A DNA stretch of 64,000 bases from Deinococcus metalli (GTDB taxonomy: Bacteria > Deinococcota > Deinococci > Deinococcales > Deinococcaceae), in assembly GCF_014201805.1 (NCBI RefSeq), contig NZ_JACHFK010000001.1, positions 868,001 to 932,000 of the forward strand. The letters are read 5' to 3'. Position numbers and translations under genes: made by a program. Below the pieces are notes generated by a model. The model saw nothing but the letters and a program-made list of their open reading frames with translations. It was not told where the DNA came from and ran no database searches. How positions within the stretch are numbered: the first letter of the stretch is position 1; every line of letters starts with the position of its first letter. Shown here in pieces: positions 10,310 to 23,769 of this stretch.

Positions 10310-10702
10310 ATGGCGCTCGCGTACCCCCCGTTCAAGTCCTGCCCCTGCGGAAGCGGGCGGAGTTACGCGAACTGCTGCGGCCCCGCGCACGACGGCACCC
10401 GCCCGGCCGCGACGCCCGAGGCGCTGATGCGCGCCCGCTACAGCGCGTACGCACTGCGCAACGAGGCCTTCGTGCTCGCCACGTGGCACCCGGAGACCCG
10501 CCCCGCCGCGCTGCGTCTGGAGAGCGGCACGAAGTACACCGGCCTGACGGTCCACGCGGCGCACGGTCTGGAGGTGGAATTCACCGCCACGCTGCGGGTC
10601 CGTGACGGCGAGACGCTGCGGGTGCACGAGCGCAGCGCCTTCGCACAGGTGAACGGCGCGTGGCTGTACGTGGACGAAGTGACCCCCCCCACCGTGGAGT
10701 GA
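10310..10702 (+). CDS. YchJ-like SEC-C metal-binding protein
   Basis: A 130-residue YchJ/UPF0225 protein. The N-terminal zinc motif [13 protein letters not shown] is followed by the conserved [14 protein letters not shown] block and an NTF2-like remainder ([16 protein letters not shown]). The molecular function of this family is not established. The start is fixed by a TAGCGT box (10298-10303) 6 bases before the ATG. It is divergent from the SpoU gene. Confidence 0.88.
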   Translation: MALAYPPFKSCPCGSGRSYANCCGPAHDGTRPAATPEALMRARYSAYALRNEAFVLATWHPETRPAALRLESGTKYTGLTVHAAHGLEVEFTATLRVRDGETLRVHERSAFAQVNGAWLYVDEVTPPTVE

Positions 10703-10709
10703 GCGCCGC

Positions 10710-11720
10710 ATGAAACCCGGCGGGGGTCCGGCCCGTACCGGCGGTATGACCACTTCTGGACCAGAGCGCACCGTCAATATGCCCCGCGTAAATCTCCCCT
10801 CTCCCAACCGGCGGGTGTGGCTCGGCGTGCTCGCCGCGCTGCTGGTGGCGTGGGTGCTGTCGCAGGGCGTGCGGGTCATTCCGGCCGGCTTCGTGGGCGT
10901 GGTGTTCAGCTCGTTCAGCGGCGTGAAACCCGACGTGCTCCAGGAGGGCATTCACTTTGTCGTGCCCTTCGTGGACCACGTGAACCTGTATGACGCCCGG
11001 CTCCAGGAAGTCACGCTCGCCCATGACTCCCCGAACGCCAACGACGCCGAGGGCGCCATCCGCGCACGCAGCAAGGAGGGCCTGGACATCACGGCCGACG
11101 TGACAGTGCAGTTCCGCATCGACCGCGCCAAGGCCGCGATCCTGCATAAGGAACTGGGCCGCAACTACGTGCAGACCGTGATCCGCCCGCAGGTGCGCAG
11201 CAAGGTGCGCGACGCGATCGGGCAGTTCTCGGCCGCCGACATCATCAGCACGCAGCGCCAGGCGGTCGAGGCGAGCATCACGACGTCGCTGCGGGACGTG
11301 TTCTCGCGCAACAACCTGGTGCTCGACTCGGTGCTGCTGCGCGAACTGCGCATTCCCGATTCGATCGCCAAGGCCATCGAGCAGAAGCAGGCGGCCGAGC
11401 AGCAGGTCGCGGTGGAACGCAACCGCCTGCAGCAGTCGAGCATCAGCGCGCAGCGGGCGGTGGTGGAAGCGCAGGGCGCGGCTAAGGCGGCCGTCGAGCA
11501 GGCCAAGGGCGAGGCTCAGGCGCTGTCGCTGCGCGGCAAGGCGCTGCGCGAGAACCCCCAGCTGATCCAGCTGACGGTGGCGGAGAAGCTCGCCCCGACC
11601 ATCCAGACGGTGATGCTGCCGTCCGGCGGGAACTTCCTGCTCGACCTGAAGTCGCTGGGCAGCGCGGGCACCGCGGCCACCACCACGGCCGCGCCGGCCA
11701 CCGACAAGACGGCGCCCTGA
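10710..11720 (+). CDS. SPFH/prohibitin-like membrane protein
   Basis: This protein has one N-terminal transmembrane segment ([17 protein letters not shown]), then the SPFH domain ([26 protein letters not shown]) and a long Gln/Ala/Glu-rich coiled coil of the [14 protein letters not shown] type. The Ala/Thr-rich C-terminus is disordered. SPFH proteins oligomerise as membrane microdomain scaffolds, often controlling proteases. The start at 10710 has a GGAGTGA site 7 bases upstream, but in-frame ATGs at 10746 and 10779 are possible, the last being nearest the conserved region. Confidence 0.85.
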   Translation: MKPGGGPARTGGMTTSGPERTVNMPRVNLPSPNRRVWLGVLAALLVAWVLSQGVRVIPAGFVGVVFSSFSGVKPDVLQEGIHFVVPFVDHVNLYDARLQEVTLAHDSPNANDAEGAIRARSKEGLDITADVTVQFRIDRAKAAILHKELGRNYVQTVIRPQVRSKVRDAIGQFSAADIISTQRQAVEASITTSLRDVFSRNNLVLDSVLLRELRIPDSIAKAIEQKQAAEQQVAVERNRLQQSSISAQRAVVEAQGAAKAAVEQAKGEAQALSLRGKALRENPQLIQLTVAEKLAPTIQTVMLPSGGNFLLDLKSLGSAGTAATTTAAPATDKTAP

Positions 11721-11737
11721 GCGTCTAGGATGCGGGC

Positions 11738-12295
11738 ATGACGGCCGTCCTGATCCTGATGGTGATCTTCGGGGGGATCGCCCTGATCACCTACGTCGAC
11801 AACAGCACCAAGGCCCAGCGGCGCGCGCTGCCGGAGCCGGACGTCCGGACTCCGGCCACGGCCGCCGCGCTGCCGGCCCCCGCGGACCCGTCGGGCGGCG
11901 CGGAGACGCTGATCCTGGATCTGCCGGAACCGGCCCGCGCGGCCGCGTGGACGCTGCTGTGCGACGTGGTGGACGCCCTGAAAGCCGGCAGTGGCGACGC
12001 CCGCACCACCTACCTGCTGACGCAGACGCGCGACGCCTACCTCCCGGACACGCTGCGCGCGTACCACGGCCTCACGGACGGCGCGCGGCGCACCCTGAGC
12101 GCGCAGGGCCAGCCGCCCGAGACGCTGCTGCACGAACAGCTGCGGCTGCTGGAGGACGGCGTGCGCGAGGCGCTGCGCCACGACCACGCCACCGCCGACC
12201 GGCTGCTCGCCCAGGGCCGCTTCCTGCGCGAGCGCTTCGGGCAGGCCGAGGGGAATGCCCTGACGCTGCCCGGTCCGGCCCGGCCACTGGACTGA
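11738..12295 (+). CDS. Conserved hypothetical membrane-anchored protein
   Basis: A 185-residue protein with one N-terminal hydrophobic helix ([20 protein letters not shown]), a Pro/Ala linker to about residue 55, then a soluble helical domain rich in Leu, Arg and Glu. I do not recognise a family. A TAGGAT box at 11726-11731 lies 6 bases before the ATG, so it probably has its own leaderless transcript although it sits only 17 bases after the SPFH gene. A partner role with the SPFH protein is possible from proximity only. Confidence 0.65.
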   Translation: MTAVLILMVIFGGIALITYVDNSTKAQRRALPEPDVRTPATAAALPAPADPSGGAETLILDLPEPARAAAWTLLCDVVDALKAGSGDARTTYLLTQTRDAYLPDTLRAYHGLTDGARRTLSAQGQPPETLLHEQLRLLEDGVREALRHDHATADRLLAQGRFLRERFGQAEGNALTLPGPARPLD

Positions 12296-12342
12296 GTCCA
12301 CGCCGCCGGTTTGCGGCCCGCGTGGGGGCTAGCCTGACCGGT

Positions 12343-13251
12343 ATGGACACCCCACTCACCACGACGTTCCCCACGACCGCCTTCCTGGGGCTGGGGGCCA
12401 TGGGCTTTCCCATGGCCGGGCATCTGGCCGCCCGCAGCCGCGAGACCGGCGGGCGCACGCTGGTGTGGAACCGCACGCCTGCCCGCGCCGCAGCGCATGC
12501 CGCCGAGTTCGGCAGCGTGGCGGCCACCCTGGAGGAAGCGGCCGGGGCCGACCTGATCGTGTCGTGCCTGCCGACCAGCGCCGAGGTGGACGGGGTGCTG
12601 GACGCCGTGCGCGGCCACCTGAAGCCCGGCAGCGTGTGGGTGGACTGCACCAGCGGCCACCCGGACGCGGCGCCGGAGCAGCGCGCGCGGCTGCTGGAGG
12701 CCGGCGTCCGTTTCCTGGACGCGCCGGTCAGCGGCGGCACGGTCGCCGCGAAGGCCGGCACCCTGACGGTCATGGTGGGTGGCCCGGCGCAGGAGATCGA
12801 GGCGGTGCGCCCCCACCTGGCCTTCGCGGGCAAACTGGTGCGGGTGGGAGACACCGGCGCGGGCTTCGCGGTGAAGGCCGTGAACAACGCCCTGCTGGCC
12901 GTGAACCTGTGGGCAGCCGGCGAGGGGCTGGCGATCCTGGGCCTGCGCGGGGTGGAACTCGGCGCGGCACTGGACGTGATCAACGCCAGCAGCGGACGCA
13001 GCAACACCACCGAAAACCTGATTCCGCAGCGCGTGCTCACGCGGCAGTTTCCGGCGACCTTCGGCCTGGGCCTGCTGGCAAAAGACGCCGGGATCGCGCT
13101 GGATCTGGCCGAGCAGGCCAGGGGCAGCGCGCCGGTGATCGCGCAGGTCACTGCCCTGTACCGCGCGGCGTCGCGCGTGATCGGCGCGCAGGAAGACCAC
13201 ACGGCGGCCCTGAAGCTGATCGAGCAGTGGAACGGCGTGGAGCTGAAATGA
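12343..13251 (+). CDS. NAD(P)-dependent beta-hydroxyacid dehydrogenase (HIBADH family)
   Basis: A 302-residue member of the 3-hydroxyisobutyrate / tartronate-semialdehyde / glyoxylate reductase family. It shows the Rossmann motif [15 protein letters not shown], the substrate-site [16 protein letters not shown] and the catalytic lysine in [15 protein letters not shown]. The exact hydroxyacid cannot be told. The ATG is placed by a TAGCCT box (12330-12335) 7 bases upstream. The stop overlaps the start of the DegV gene (ATGA). Confidence 0.87.
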   Translation: MDTPLTTTFPTTAFLGLGAMGFPMAGHLAARSRETGGRTLVWNRTPARAAAHAAEFGSVAATLEEAAGADLIVSCLPTSAEVDGVLDAVRGHLKPGSVWVDCTSGHPDAAPEQRARLLEAGVRFLDAPVSGGTVAAKAGTLTVMVGGPAQEIEAVRPHLAFAGKLVRVGDTGAGFAVKAVNNALLAVNLWAAGEGLAILGLRGVELGAALDVINASSGRSNTTENLIPQRVLTRQFPATFGLGLLAKDAGIALDLAEQARGSAPVIAQVTALYRAASRVIGAQEDHTAALKLIEQWNGVELK

Positions 13252-14111
13252 GCACGCCCGCTTTCGGTGTGGTGACGGATGGCGGTTTGGACGCCTACGC
13301 GGGCCTGCGCAACGACGTGCCGGTCGCGCCGTTCTCCGTCACGTTCGGGAACACGTCGTACCGAACGAACGAGCTGTCCCGGGAAGCCCTGTTCCGCGAG
13401 CTGGCGTCCAATCCCGCGCACCCGACCAGCAGCCAGCCCACGCCGCAGGACTGGGTGGACGCGTACCGGGGCGCGGGCACGCCCGCCGTGCTGGCCGTGA
13501 CCATCAGCGCGGGCCTGAGCGGCAGCCGCAACGCGGCCGAGCAGGCGCGCACGATGGCCGGAGCCGGTGTGAACGTCCACATCCACGATTCGCGCACGTT
13601 GTCCGCCGCGCAGGCCTTCCAGGTGCATGCCGCCGCGACCGCCGCCGAGCGGGGCGAGCCGCTGGAGACGGCGCTCGCGTGGATGGCCGCCGTGGAGCGG
13701 GAAACCGAGCTGTACTTCACCATCGAGACGCTGGAGTACCTGCGGCGCGGGGGTCGCATCGGGCGGGTGCAGGCCACGCTGGGCGGCCTGCTCGACCTCA
13801 AGCCGGTGGTCACGGTGGACAAGGCGACGGGCGCGTACACGAACGTGGGCCGCGCGCGGTCGTACCGTGGCGGCATCGCGGCGGTCGCGGACCGCGTGAC
13901 CCGCACCTTCGGCGAGGGCACGCCGCTGCGTCTGGGCCTGCTACACGGCAGCGAACCCGCCGACGCGGACACCCTGCTGGGCCTGATCGCCGCGCGGCAC
14001 CCGGTGGTGTGGTCGGGCGTGGCAGGCGTGAACCCGGTGCTGAACGTGCACACCGGCCCCAGAGCCGTGGGCGTGGCCGCCGCGCCGGGCCACTGGCCGT
14101 GGGACCGCTGA
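13248..14111 (+). CDS. DegV family fatty-acid-binding protein
   Basis: A 287-residue DegV/FakB-type protein with VVTDGGLD at the N-terminus, the [10 protein letters not shown] lid motif, [17 protein letters not shown] for lipid head-group binding, and YLRRGGRIG. FakB proteins hold fatty acids for phosphorylation by FakA; no fakA is visible here. It overlaps the dehydrogenase by four bases, so it is coupled to it. Length and motif order are normal for the family. Confidence 0.85.
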   Translation: MSTPAFGVVTDGGLDAYAGLRNDVPVAPFSVTFGNTSYRTNELSREALFRELASNPAHPTSSQPTPQDWVDAYRGAGTPAVLAVTISAGLSGSRNAAEQARTMAGAGVNVHIHDSRTLSAAQAFQVHAAATAAERGEPLETALAWMAAVERETELYFTIETLEYLRRGGRIGRVQATLGGLLDLKPVVTVDKATGAYTNVGRARSYRGGIAAVADRVTRTFGEGTPLRLGLLHGSEPADADTLLGLIAARHPVVWSGVAGVNPVLNVHTGPRAVGVAAAPGHWPWDR

Positions 14112-14140
14112 GCGGACTCACATCGGTGCTCCGTTCCGTT

Positions 14141-14162
14141 GATGGGCCAAAGGCCGCCCATC
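14141..14162. terminator. Hairpin between the convergent degV-like and GH3 genes
   Basis: A 7-bp stem (GATGGGC / GCCCATC) with an 8-base loop lies in the convergent intergenic gap. There is no clear T-tract, so its role as a terminator is inferred from position. Confidence 0.4.
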
Positions 14163-14256
14163 ACCTCCACGCGGGCGGCTGTCTATCGCGCTCACTCTCT
14201 GTGCTCGACCCACAAGAGGTGAAAGGCATCCCCTTCACCCCTCGTAGTTACCGATG

Positions 14257-15735
14257 TCAGGCGGGCGCGAAGACCGGGCGTGGGGCGCCGGCGTCCGGCG
14301 AGCGCAGCCACTCCAGCAGCGCGGCGCGGGCGCCCGGACGGAACCCGAAGGTGACCACCGCGGGCGCGTCCACCAGCAGCGCCGCGTAGGGGTTGTACAG
14401 CGCGAGGTGCAGGTCCGGCGTGAGGCCCGAGAGTGCTGGATGGCGGTGGCGGCCGGTCGTGGCGAGGATCACGGCGCGGCCGGCCGCGTCGGCGGCGCCG
14501 CGCAGGGCCGGCCAGTCGAGGTCGGCGGCGGTGTCGTAGGCGTGCAGCTCCACGTCGTACAGCGTGCCCAGGTCGGCAGCGACGGTGTCGGCGTCCACGC
14601 CGCGCTCGCTGACGTTTTCGCGGTACGCGTACCGCTCGCACACCAGCAGCACGCGTGAACCCGCTGGGGGCGCCACCGGACCTCCGTACACGCTCAGGCC
14701 GCGCTCCCAGCCGCGCGCCAGCAGCGCCCTGTCGTCCTCGGGGTTCAGCTCCGGGTCGGTGTGGGCGGGCGTGCGGCGGGCCAGGGCCCGCAGCCGGTCC
14801 ACGCTGGCCTGCACCGCCGCGGGCTCCAGACCGCCGTCCAGGGCAGAGGCCATGGCCTCCAGGGTGGCGACCTGCACCTCGCGGCGCCCAAGCGCCATGA
14901 CCAGGTCGGCGCCGGCGCGCAGCGCCATCACGGCGGCCTCACCGCGGCCGTAGTTGTCGTCAATGGCCTTCATGCCCATGGAGTCGGTGACGATCACGCC
15001 TTCGTAGCCCCACTCCCCCCGCAGCAGACCGGTCAGGACCGGGCGCGACAGGGTGGCGGGCCGTTCGGGGTCCAGCGCGTCGAACACGATGTGGGCGGTC
15101 ATCACGGCGGGCGTGTGCGGGAGCAGTTCACGGAACGGCGCGAGTTCCAGCGCGTCCAGTTCGGCGCGGGACTTCGTGACGCGCTGCAACGCGTAGTGCG
15201 AGTCCAGGTGGGTGTCGCCGTGGCCGGGGAAGTGCTTCACGCACGCCGCGACGCCCTCCTGCGCGTGCCCGTCCAGCGAGGCGCGGCCGTGCCGGGCCAC
15301 CAGCGCGGCGTCGGCGCCGAACGACCGGTCGCTGATCACGGGGTTGGACGGATCGACGTTCACGTCGAGCACCGGCGTGAAGTTCCAGTTGATCCCGACC
15401 GAGCGCAGCTGCCGGGCCAGCGCCGCGTGGACGTCGCGCGTGAGGACCACGTCGTCCGCCGCGCCGAGGGCCATGGCGCTGGGCGCATACGGCCAGAACG
15501 TCGGGCGGACGATCGCGCCCCCCTCGTGGTCCAGGGCGATCAGGGCGTCCTCTCCCAGCACCTCGCGCAGGTCCGCGCACAGCGTCCGGAGCTGCTCGGC
15601 ACTCTCCACGTTCTTGCCGAACAGGCACACGGCCTTCACGCCGTAGCGGCGCAGGTGCGCGGCGGTGTCGGCGTCGAGGGTCGGGCCGGGGATGTCCACC
15701 ATCGCCAGGGCGCCCGGAAGCAGGGGGGAGGTCAC
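14257..15735 (-). CDS. Glycoside hydrolase family 3, NagZ-like beta-N-acetylhexosaminidase
   Basis: A 492-residue GH3 enzyme. The NagZ-type motif KHFPGHGDT lies around residue 167 (with LDSH following), and the nucleophile Asp is in [12 protein letters not shown] near residue 250. An extra C-terminal domain of about 150 residues goes beyond the short E. coli NagZ. It probably removes terminal GlcNAc from muropeptides or chito-oligosaccharides. There is no signal peptide from this start, so it acts in the cytoplasm. The GTG is set by a TACTCT box (minus strand, 15742-15747) 6 bases upstream. It is divergent from a sugar-binding protein gene. Confidence 0.85.
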   Translation of the reverse strand: MTSPLLPGALAMVDIPGPTLDADTAAHLRRYGVKAVCLFGKNVESAEQLRTLCADLREVLGEDALIALDHEGGAIVRPTFWPYAPSAMALGAADDVVLTRDVHAALARQLRSVGINWNFTPVLDVNVDPSNPVISDRSFGADAALVARHGRASLDGHAQEGVAACVKHFPGHGDTHLDSHYALQRVTKSRAELDALELAPFRELLPHTPAVMTAHIVFDALDPERPATLSRPVLTGLLRGEWGYEGVIVTDSMGMKAIDDNYGRGEAAVMALRAGADLVMALGRREVQVATLEAMASALDGGLEPAAVQASVDRLRALARRTPAHTDPELNPEDDRALLARGWERGLSVYGGPVAPPAGSRVLLVCERYAYRENVSERGVDADTVAADLGTLYDVELHAYDTAADLDWPALRGAADAAGRAVILATTGRHRHPALSGLTPDLHLALYNPYAALLVDAPAVVTFGFRPGARAALLEWLRSPDAGAPRPVFAPA

Positions 15736-15925
15736 CGCGCCAGAGTAGTCCAGTCCCGGGGGAACCGGGACGCGCAGAGGTCTGCACCAGCACCCTCCCC
15801 GGCCGGGGGCAGCGGGCATGAGAAGCGGGCCGGAAGTTCTCAGGCACGTCGGGGACCGGAACGGTACAGTCTGCGGGTACCACATCATGTTCCGCACCGC
15901 CCACCACCGACCTCAAGGAGTCTCC

Positions 15926-17167
<1,242 letters not shown>

Positions 17168-17180
17168 ATCCGGCCACGCG

Positions 17181-17209
17181 GGGGCATCCGGCCGCGTGCC
17201 GGACGCCCC
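17181..17209 (+). other. Intercistronic hairpin after the sugar-binding protein
   Basis: Two stacked stems (GGGGC/GCCCC and TCCGGC/GCCGGA, with one A-C mismatch between) close a 5-base loop. No T-tract follows. It may stabilise the upstream mRNA or attenuate read-through into the GH20 gene. Confidence 0.5.
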
Positions 17210-17255
17210 TGTCGGTTGTGCGGGCATCACGCCCCGGTCAGAAAGGACGTGCACC

Positions 17256-19298
17256 ATGACCCCGATGAAGCCACTTGTTTCGCTCGTGCTGGCCGGGCTA
17301 CTGCTCGGTGCCGCCGACGCCGCGGCTGCCGCGCTCTCCCCCACCGCCGAGGCCCGCGCGCAGGAGCCGTTCACCACGCTGGTGCCCACGCCGCGCCGCG
17401 CGACCTTCCCGGCGGGCGTGCTGCCGCTCTCCGGTCTGGGCGTGAAGGTCGTGGGAACCGCCCCGGAACTGACGTGGGCGGCCCGTGACCTGAACACCGA
17501 GTGGCAGACCCGCCTGGGGCTGGCCCTGGGCGACGCCGCGAAGAGCGGTCCGGCAATCACGGTGGGCACCGTGGCCGACGCGGAGCTGGCCGCGAAGGCC
17601 AAGGCCGCCGGGCTGGACACCACCGCCGCCGAGGGCTACGCGCTGTGGGTGGACGCTTCCGGCGCGTGGATCGTGGGCGCCGACGCGAAGGGCGCCTACG
17701 AGGGCGCGCAGACGCTGCGGCAACTGCTGACGCCGGGCGGGCTGCGCTACGCGCGCATCAGCGACGCCCCGGCCCTCAAAGACCGCGTCGCCATGATCTA
17801 CCTCGACCAGTTCAGCGCCCAGGTGAATGACCGCGTGATTCCGCTGCTGGCGCAGCTGAAGTTCAACGCCGTGCTGATCATGAGCGATTACGTGCAGTGG
17901 GACACCGCGAAGGCCGGCGGCTACGCCCACCCCGGCGGCGCGAGCAAGGCCGAGGCGCGGCGCGTGGCCGAGCTGGCGCGCTCATACGGCCTGGAACCCA
18001 TACCGCTGATCGAGACGCTGTCGCACGCCGGGTGGATGTTCTATGGCGGCAAGAACCTGGACCTGCGCCAGGACGAGGGCAGCCAGAACCCGTGGGCCTA
18101 CGACACCCTGAATCCCGCGACCTACGGCCGCGTCGTGCTGCCCATCCTGAAAGAGGCGGTGGAGGTGTTCCGCCCGCAGCGCCTCCACATCGGGCACGAC
18201 GAGCTGCGCAGCCGCGACCGCTTCCCGGCGCGCGACAACGGCAAGGCGGTGGGTCTGGAGACGCTGGTGGTGGACGACATCGTGAAACTGCACGACGCGC
18301 TGAAGGCGCAGGGCGTGGCGACCATGCTGTGGCACGACACCGCCTTCGCGGACGCCGTGGTCGCCACCCTGCCGGCGCGGCTGCCCAAGGACATCCAAGT
18401 CGCGTACTGGAACTACACGGCCGGCACCAGCGCCGACATGCTCGGGAAGATCAAGGGGCTGGGCTTCCCGGTGCTGGGCGCAAGCTGGCTGGACGCCGGG
18501 AACCCCGAGGGCATGGCGAAGGCCAGCGTGGCCGCCGGCGCGCAGGGCATGATCCAGACGCGCTGGAATGGATACTTCGGCAACCCCAGCATCTGGGACG
18601 GACAGGCGGATCAGGGCGTGCCCTTCGTGCGGGCGGGCTCGGCGTTCTGGAACCCGGACGGGCCGGTGGTCACGGACGCCGTGGCCCGCTACCGCGACCT
18701 GTACCAGCCGACCGCGTACCGCGCTGCGCCGGGCGCGACCGTGGACCTGGCCCCGCTGGTCACGCGCACGCTGGCGGACCCGGACAGCAAGGGCTGGATT
18801 CTCAAGGGGCCGGACATCGACCTCCGGAACCTGAAGACCGGCGTGACCCGCCTGGGCGCGTACACCTTCGACGTGCGGGGCGCGGTGATGCTGCGGGGCA
18901 GCCGGCCCGCCGCGAAGGACCTGCCGGAACGCGCCACCGTGCCCGTGAACCGGCGCGCCGACGCGCTGGCGTTCCTGCACACCACCGGCTGGCCCGGCGC
19001 GCTGGCCCGCGAGGTGATCGGCCACTACGAGGTCGCGTATGCCGACGGCACCACGCTGAACGTGCCCCTGGAGTACGGCCGCAACATCCGCGCGTGGACC
19101 GACACCGTCACGTCGTCGATGATCCTGGCCCCCGGCTTTGCCGGCCAGACGCGCGACGGCCTGAGCGTGAACGTGCCGGTGCTGGAGTGGCCCAACCCCA
19201 GACCGGACGCGGTGATCACGTCCGTCACGCTGGTGAGCGACGGCAAGAACGCGAACCCGGCCCTGCTGGGCCTGACGGTGATCGGCGACCGCCCGTAG
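17256..19298 (+). CDS. Secreted GH20-like beta-N-acetylhexosaminidase
   Basis: A 680-residue exported protein. It has a signal peptide (SLVLAGLLLGAADAAAAA), the N-terminal GH20b domain (LVPTPRRATFPAG), then the TIM barrel with SDYVQWD, PLIETLSHAGW and the catalytic pair in HIGHDE (residues 311-316; D315-E316). Most GH20 enzymes have G-G before D-E; here the second Gly is His. The C-terminal third forms an additional beta-rich domain. The start has AAGGACG 6 bases upstream. It probably trims GlcNAc residues outside the membrane to feed the neighbouring binding protein and the GH3 enzyme. Confidence 0.85.
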   Translation: MTPMKPLVSLVLAGLLLGAADAAAAALSPTAEARAQEPFTTLVPTPRRATFPAGVLPLSGLGVKVVGTAPELTWAARDLNTEWQTRLGLALGDAAKSGPAITVGTVADAELAAKAKAAGLDTTAAEGYALWVDASGAWIVGADAKGAYEGAQTLRQLLTPGGLRYARISDAPALKDRVAMIYLDQFSAQVNDRVIPLLAQLKFNAVLIMSDYVQWDTAKAGGYAHPGGASKAEARRVAELARSYGLEPIPLIETLSHAGWMFYGGKNLDLRQDEGSQNPWAYDTLNPATYGRVVLPILKEAVEVFRPQRLHIGHDELRSRDRFPARDNGKAVGLETLVVDDIVKLHDALKAQGVATMLWHDTAFADAVVATLPARLPKDIQVAYWNYTAGTSADMLGKIKGLGFPVLGASWLDAGNPEGMAKASVAAGAQGMIQTRWNGYFGNPSIWDGQADQGVPFVRAGSAFWNPDGPVVTDAVARYRDLYQPTAYRAAPGATVDLAPLVTRTLADPDSKGWILKGPDIDLRNLKTGVTRLGAYTFDVRGAVMLRGSRPAAKDLPERATVPVNRRADALAFLHTTGWPGALAREVIGHYEVAYADGTTLNVPLEYGRNIRAWTDTVTSSMILAPGFAGQTRDGLSVNVPVLEWPNPRPDAVITSVTLVSDGKNANPALLGLTVIGDRP

Positions 19299-19337
19299 GC
19301 CCTGGGGCCGGCCGGATGGAGCGGGGATGACTTCACC

Positions 19338-19366
19338 TTGACACCCCCCCGAGTGCCCCCTACCCT
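19338..19366 (+). promoter_or_regulatory. Sigma70-type promoter of the peptide ABC operon
   Basis: A consensus -35 TTGACA (19338-19343), a 17-base spacer and a -10 TACCCT (19361-19366) lie about 95 bases before the start codon. It is one of the few genes here with a long 5' leader and an SD site instead of a leaderless start. Confidence 0.7.
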
Positions 19367-19460
19367 GAACGCACGTTTGTTTACGTTTGACACCCTCCGG
19401 CTCCACTCCGTCCCGCGGCTCGCGGGCGGAGCCGGCGTTCCGGACGGGTGTGGAGGCCCC

Positions 19461-21041
<1,581 letters not shown>

Positions 21042-21054
21042 GGCTCCACGCTCT

Positions 21055-21085
21055 GGGGGGCAGATCCACAGCGGGTCTGCCCCCC
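21055..21085 (+). other. Strong intercistronic hairpin between binding protein and permeases
   Basis: A 13-bp stem (21055-21067 with 21073-21085, one T-G wobble) and a 5-base loop, without a T-tract. Such hairpins commonly protect the abundant binding-protein mRNA and lower expression of the permeases downstream. Confidence 0.6.
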
Positions 21086-21144
21086 GGCGGCTGTGCAGGC
21101 TCTAGCGCCCGCGCAGCCCCAATTGACTGTTCTGGAGGTTCCAT

Positions 21145-22173
<1,029 letters not shown>

Positions 22174-22177
22174 CGCC

Positions 22178-23182
<1,005 letters not shown>

Positions 23183-23228
23183 CGGCCATCTCGGACGGGC
23201 GGGGAGGCGCGCGCTTCCTCGCCCACCG

Positions 23229-23630
23229 TCATGACCCCTGGGCGATGGGCACCGGGTCGCCCTCCGGGAGCCGGAAGGCCGCCAGCACGCGCGAGGTCAC
23301 GTCCGCGATCACGTACGGCACCGGATAGCGGGCCAGGCGCGCGTCGGTCGGGCTGGGCCACGCGGGGCCGGCGGGATGGCTGTGGTACAGCGCGATCAGG
23401 CTCAGGCCCTCGGCGTCCATGGCCTTCAGGGCGCGCAGCAACCGGCCGGGGTCCGCGAGGTACTCGGACTCGGGGCGGGCGGAGATGTTCGGCAGCGGGT
23501 ACAGTGCCACGCCCCTGAACTCTGCACCGTGAACCGTGCCGCCGATGACGCCCACACATTCCCTGGGCGCGTCGCGCTCGGCGTGCGCCCACAGGGCCGC
23601 CGTGAGCACGCCGGGCAGGTGCAGGATCAC
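23229..23630 (-). CDS. JAMM/MPN metallopeptidase
   Basis: A 133-residue stand-alone JAMM domain with the full zinc motif: E24, then H83-x-H85-x7-S93-x2-D96 (seen as HSHPAGPAWPSPTD). Bacterial members cleave isopeptide or C-terminal extensions of sulfur-carrier or ubiquitin-like proteins (the Mec+/CysO type); no carrier gene is nearby. The GTG start follows a TCTAAT box (minus strand, 23637-23642) by 6 bases. Confidence 0.82.
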   Translation of the reverse strand: MILHLPGVLTAALWAHAERDAPRECVGVIGGTVHGAEFRGVALYPLPNISARPESEYLADPGRLLRALKAMDAEGLSLIALYHSHPAGPAWPSPTDARLARYPVPYVIADVTSRVLAAFRLPEGDPVPIAQGS

Positions 23631-23769
23631 GCCCGCATTAGAGCATCCGGCGGGCCGGGGCCGCGGGCGATCCGGACGCCGCGACCGTTGACCTGCTGTT
23701 CACGTCAAACACCGTGCCAGCCGCGCACAAGTGGTCACGGCGGGCGCGGCGTGGGGTACACTGCGCCCC

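Noticed and set aside
7438..10605. A plus-strand open frame of over 1000 codons across several genes
   Set aside because: Same reason; it crosses the response regulator in another frame and runs opposite the SpoU gene.
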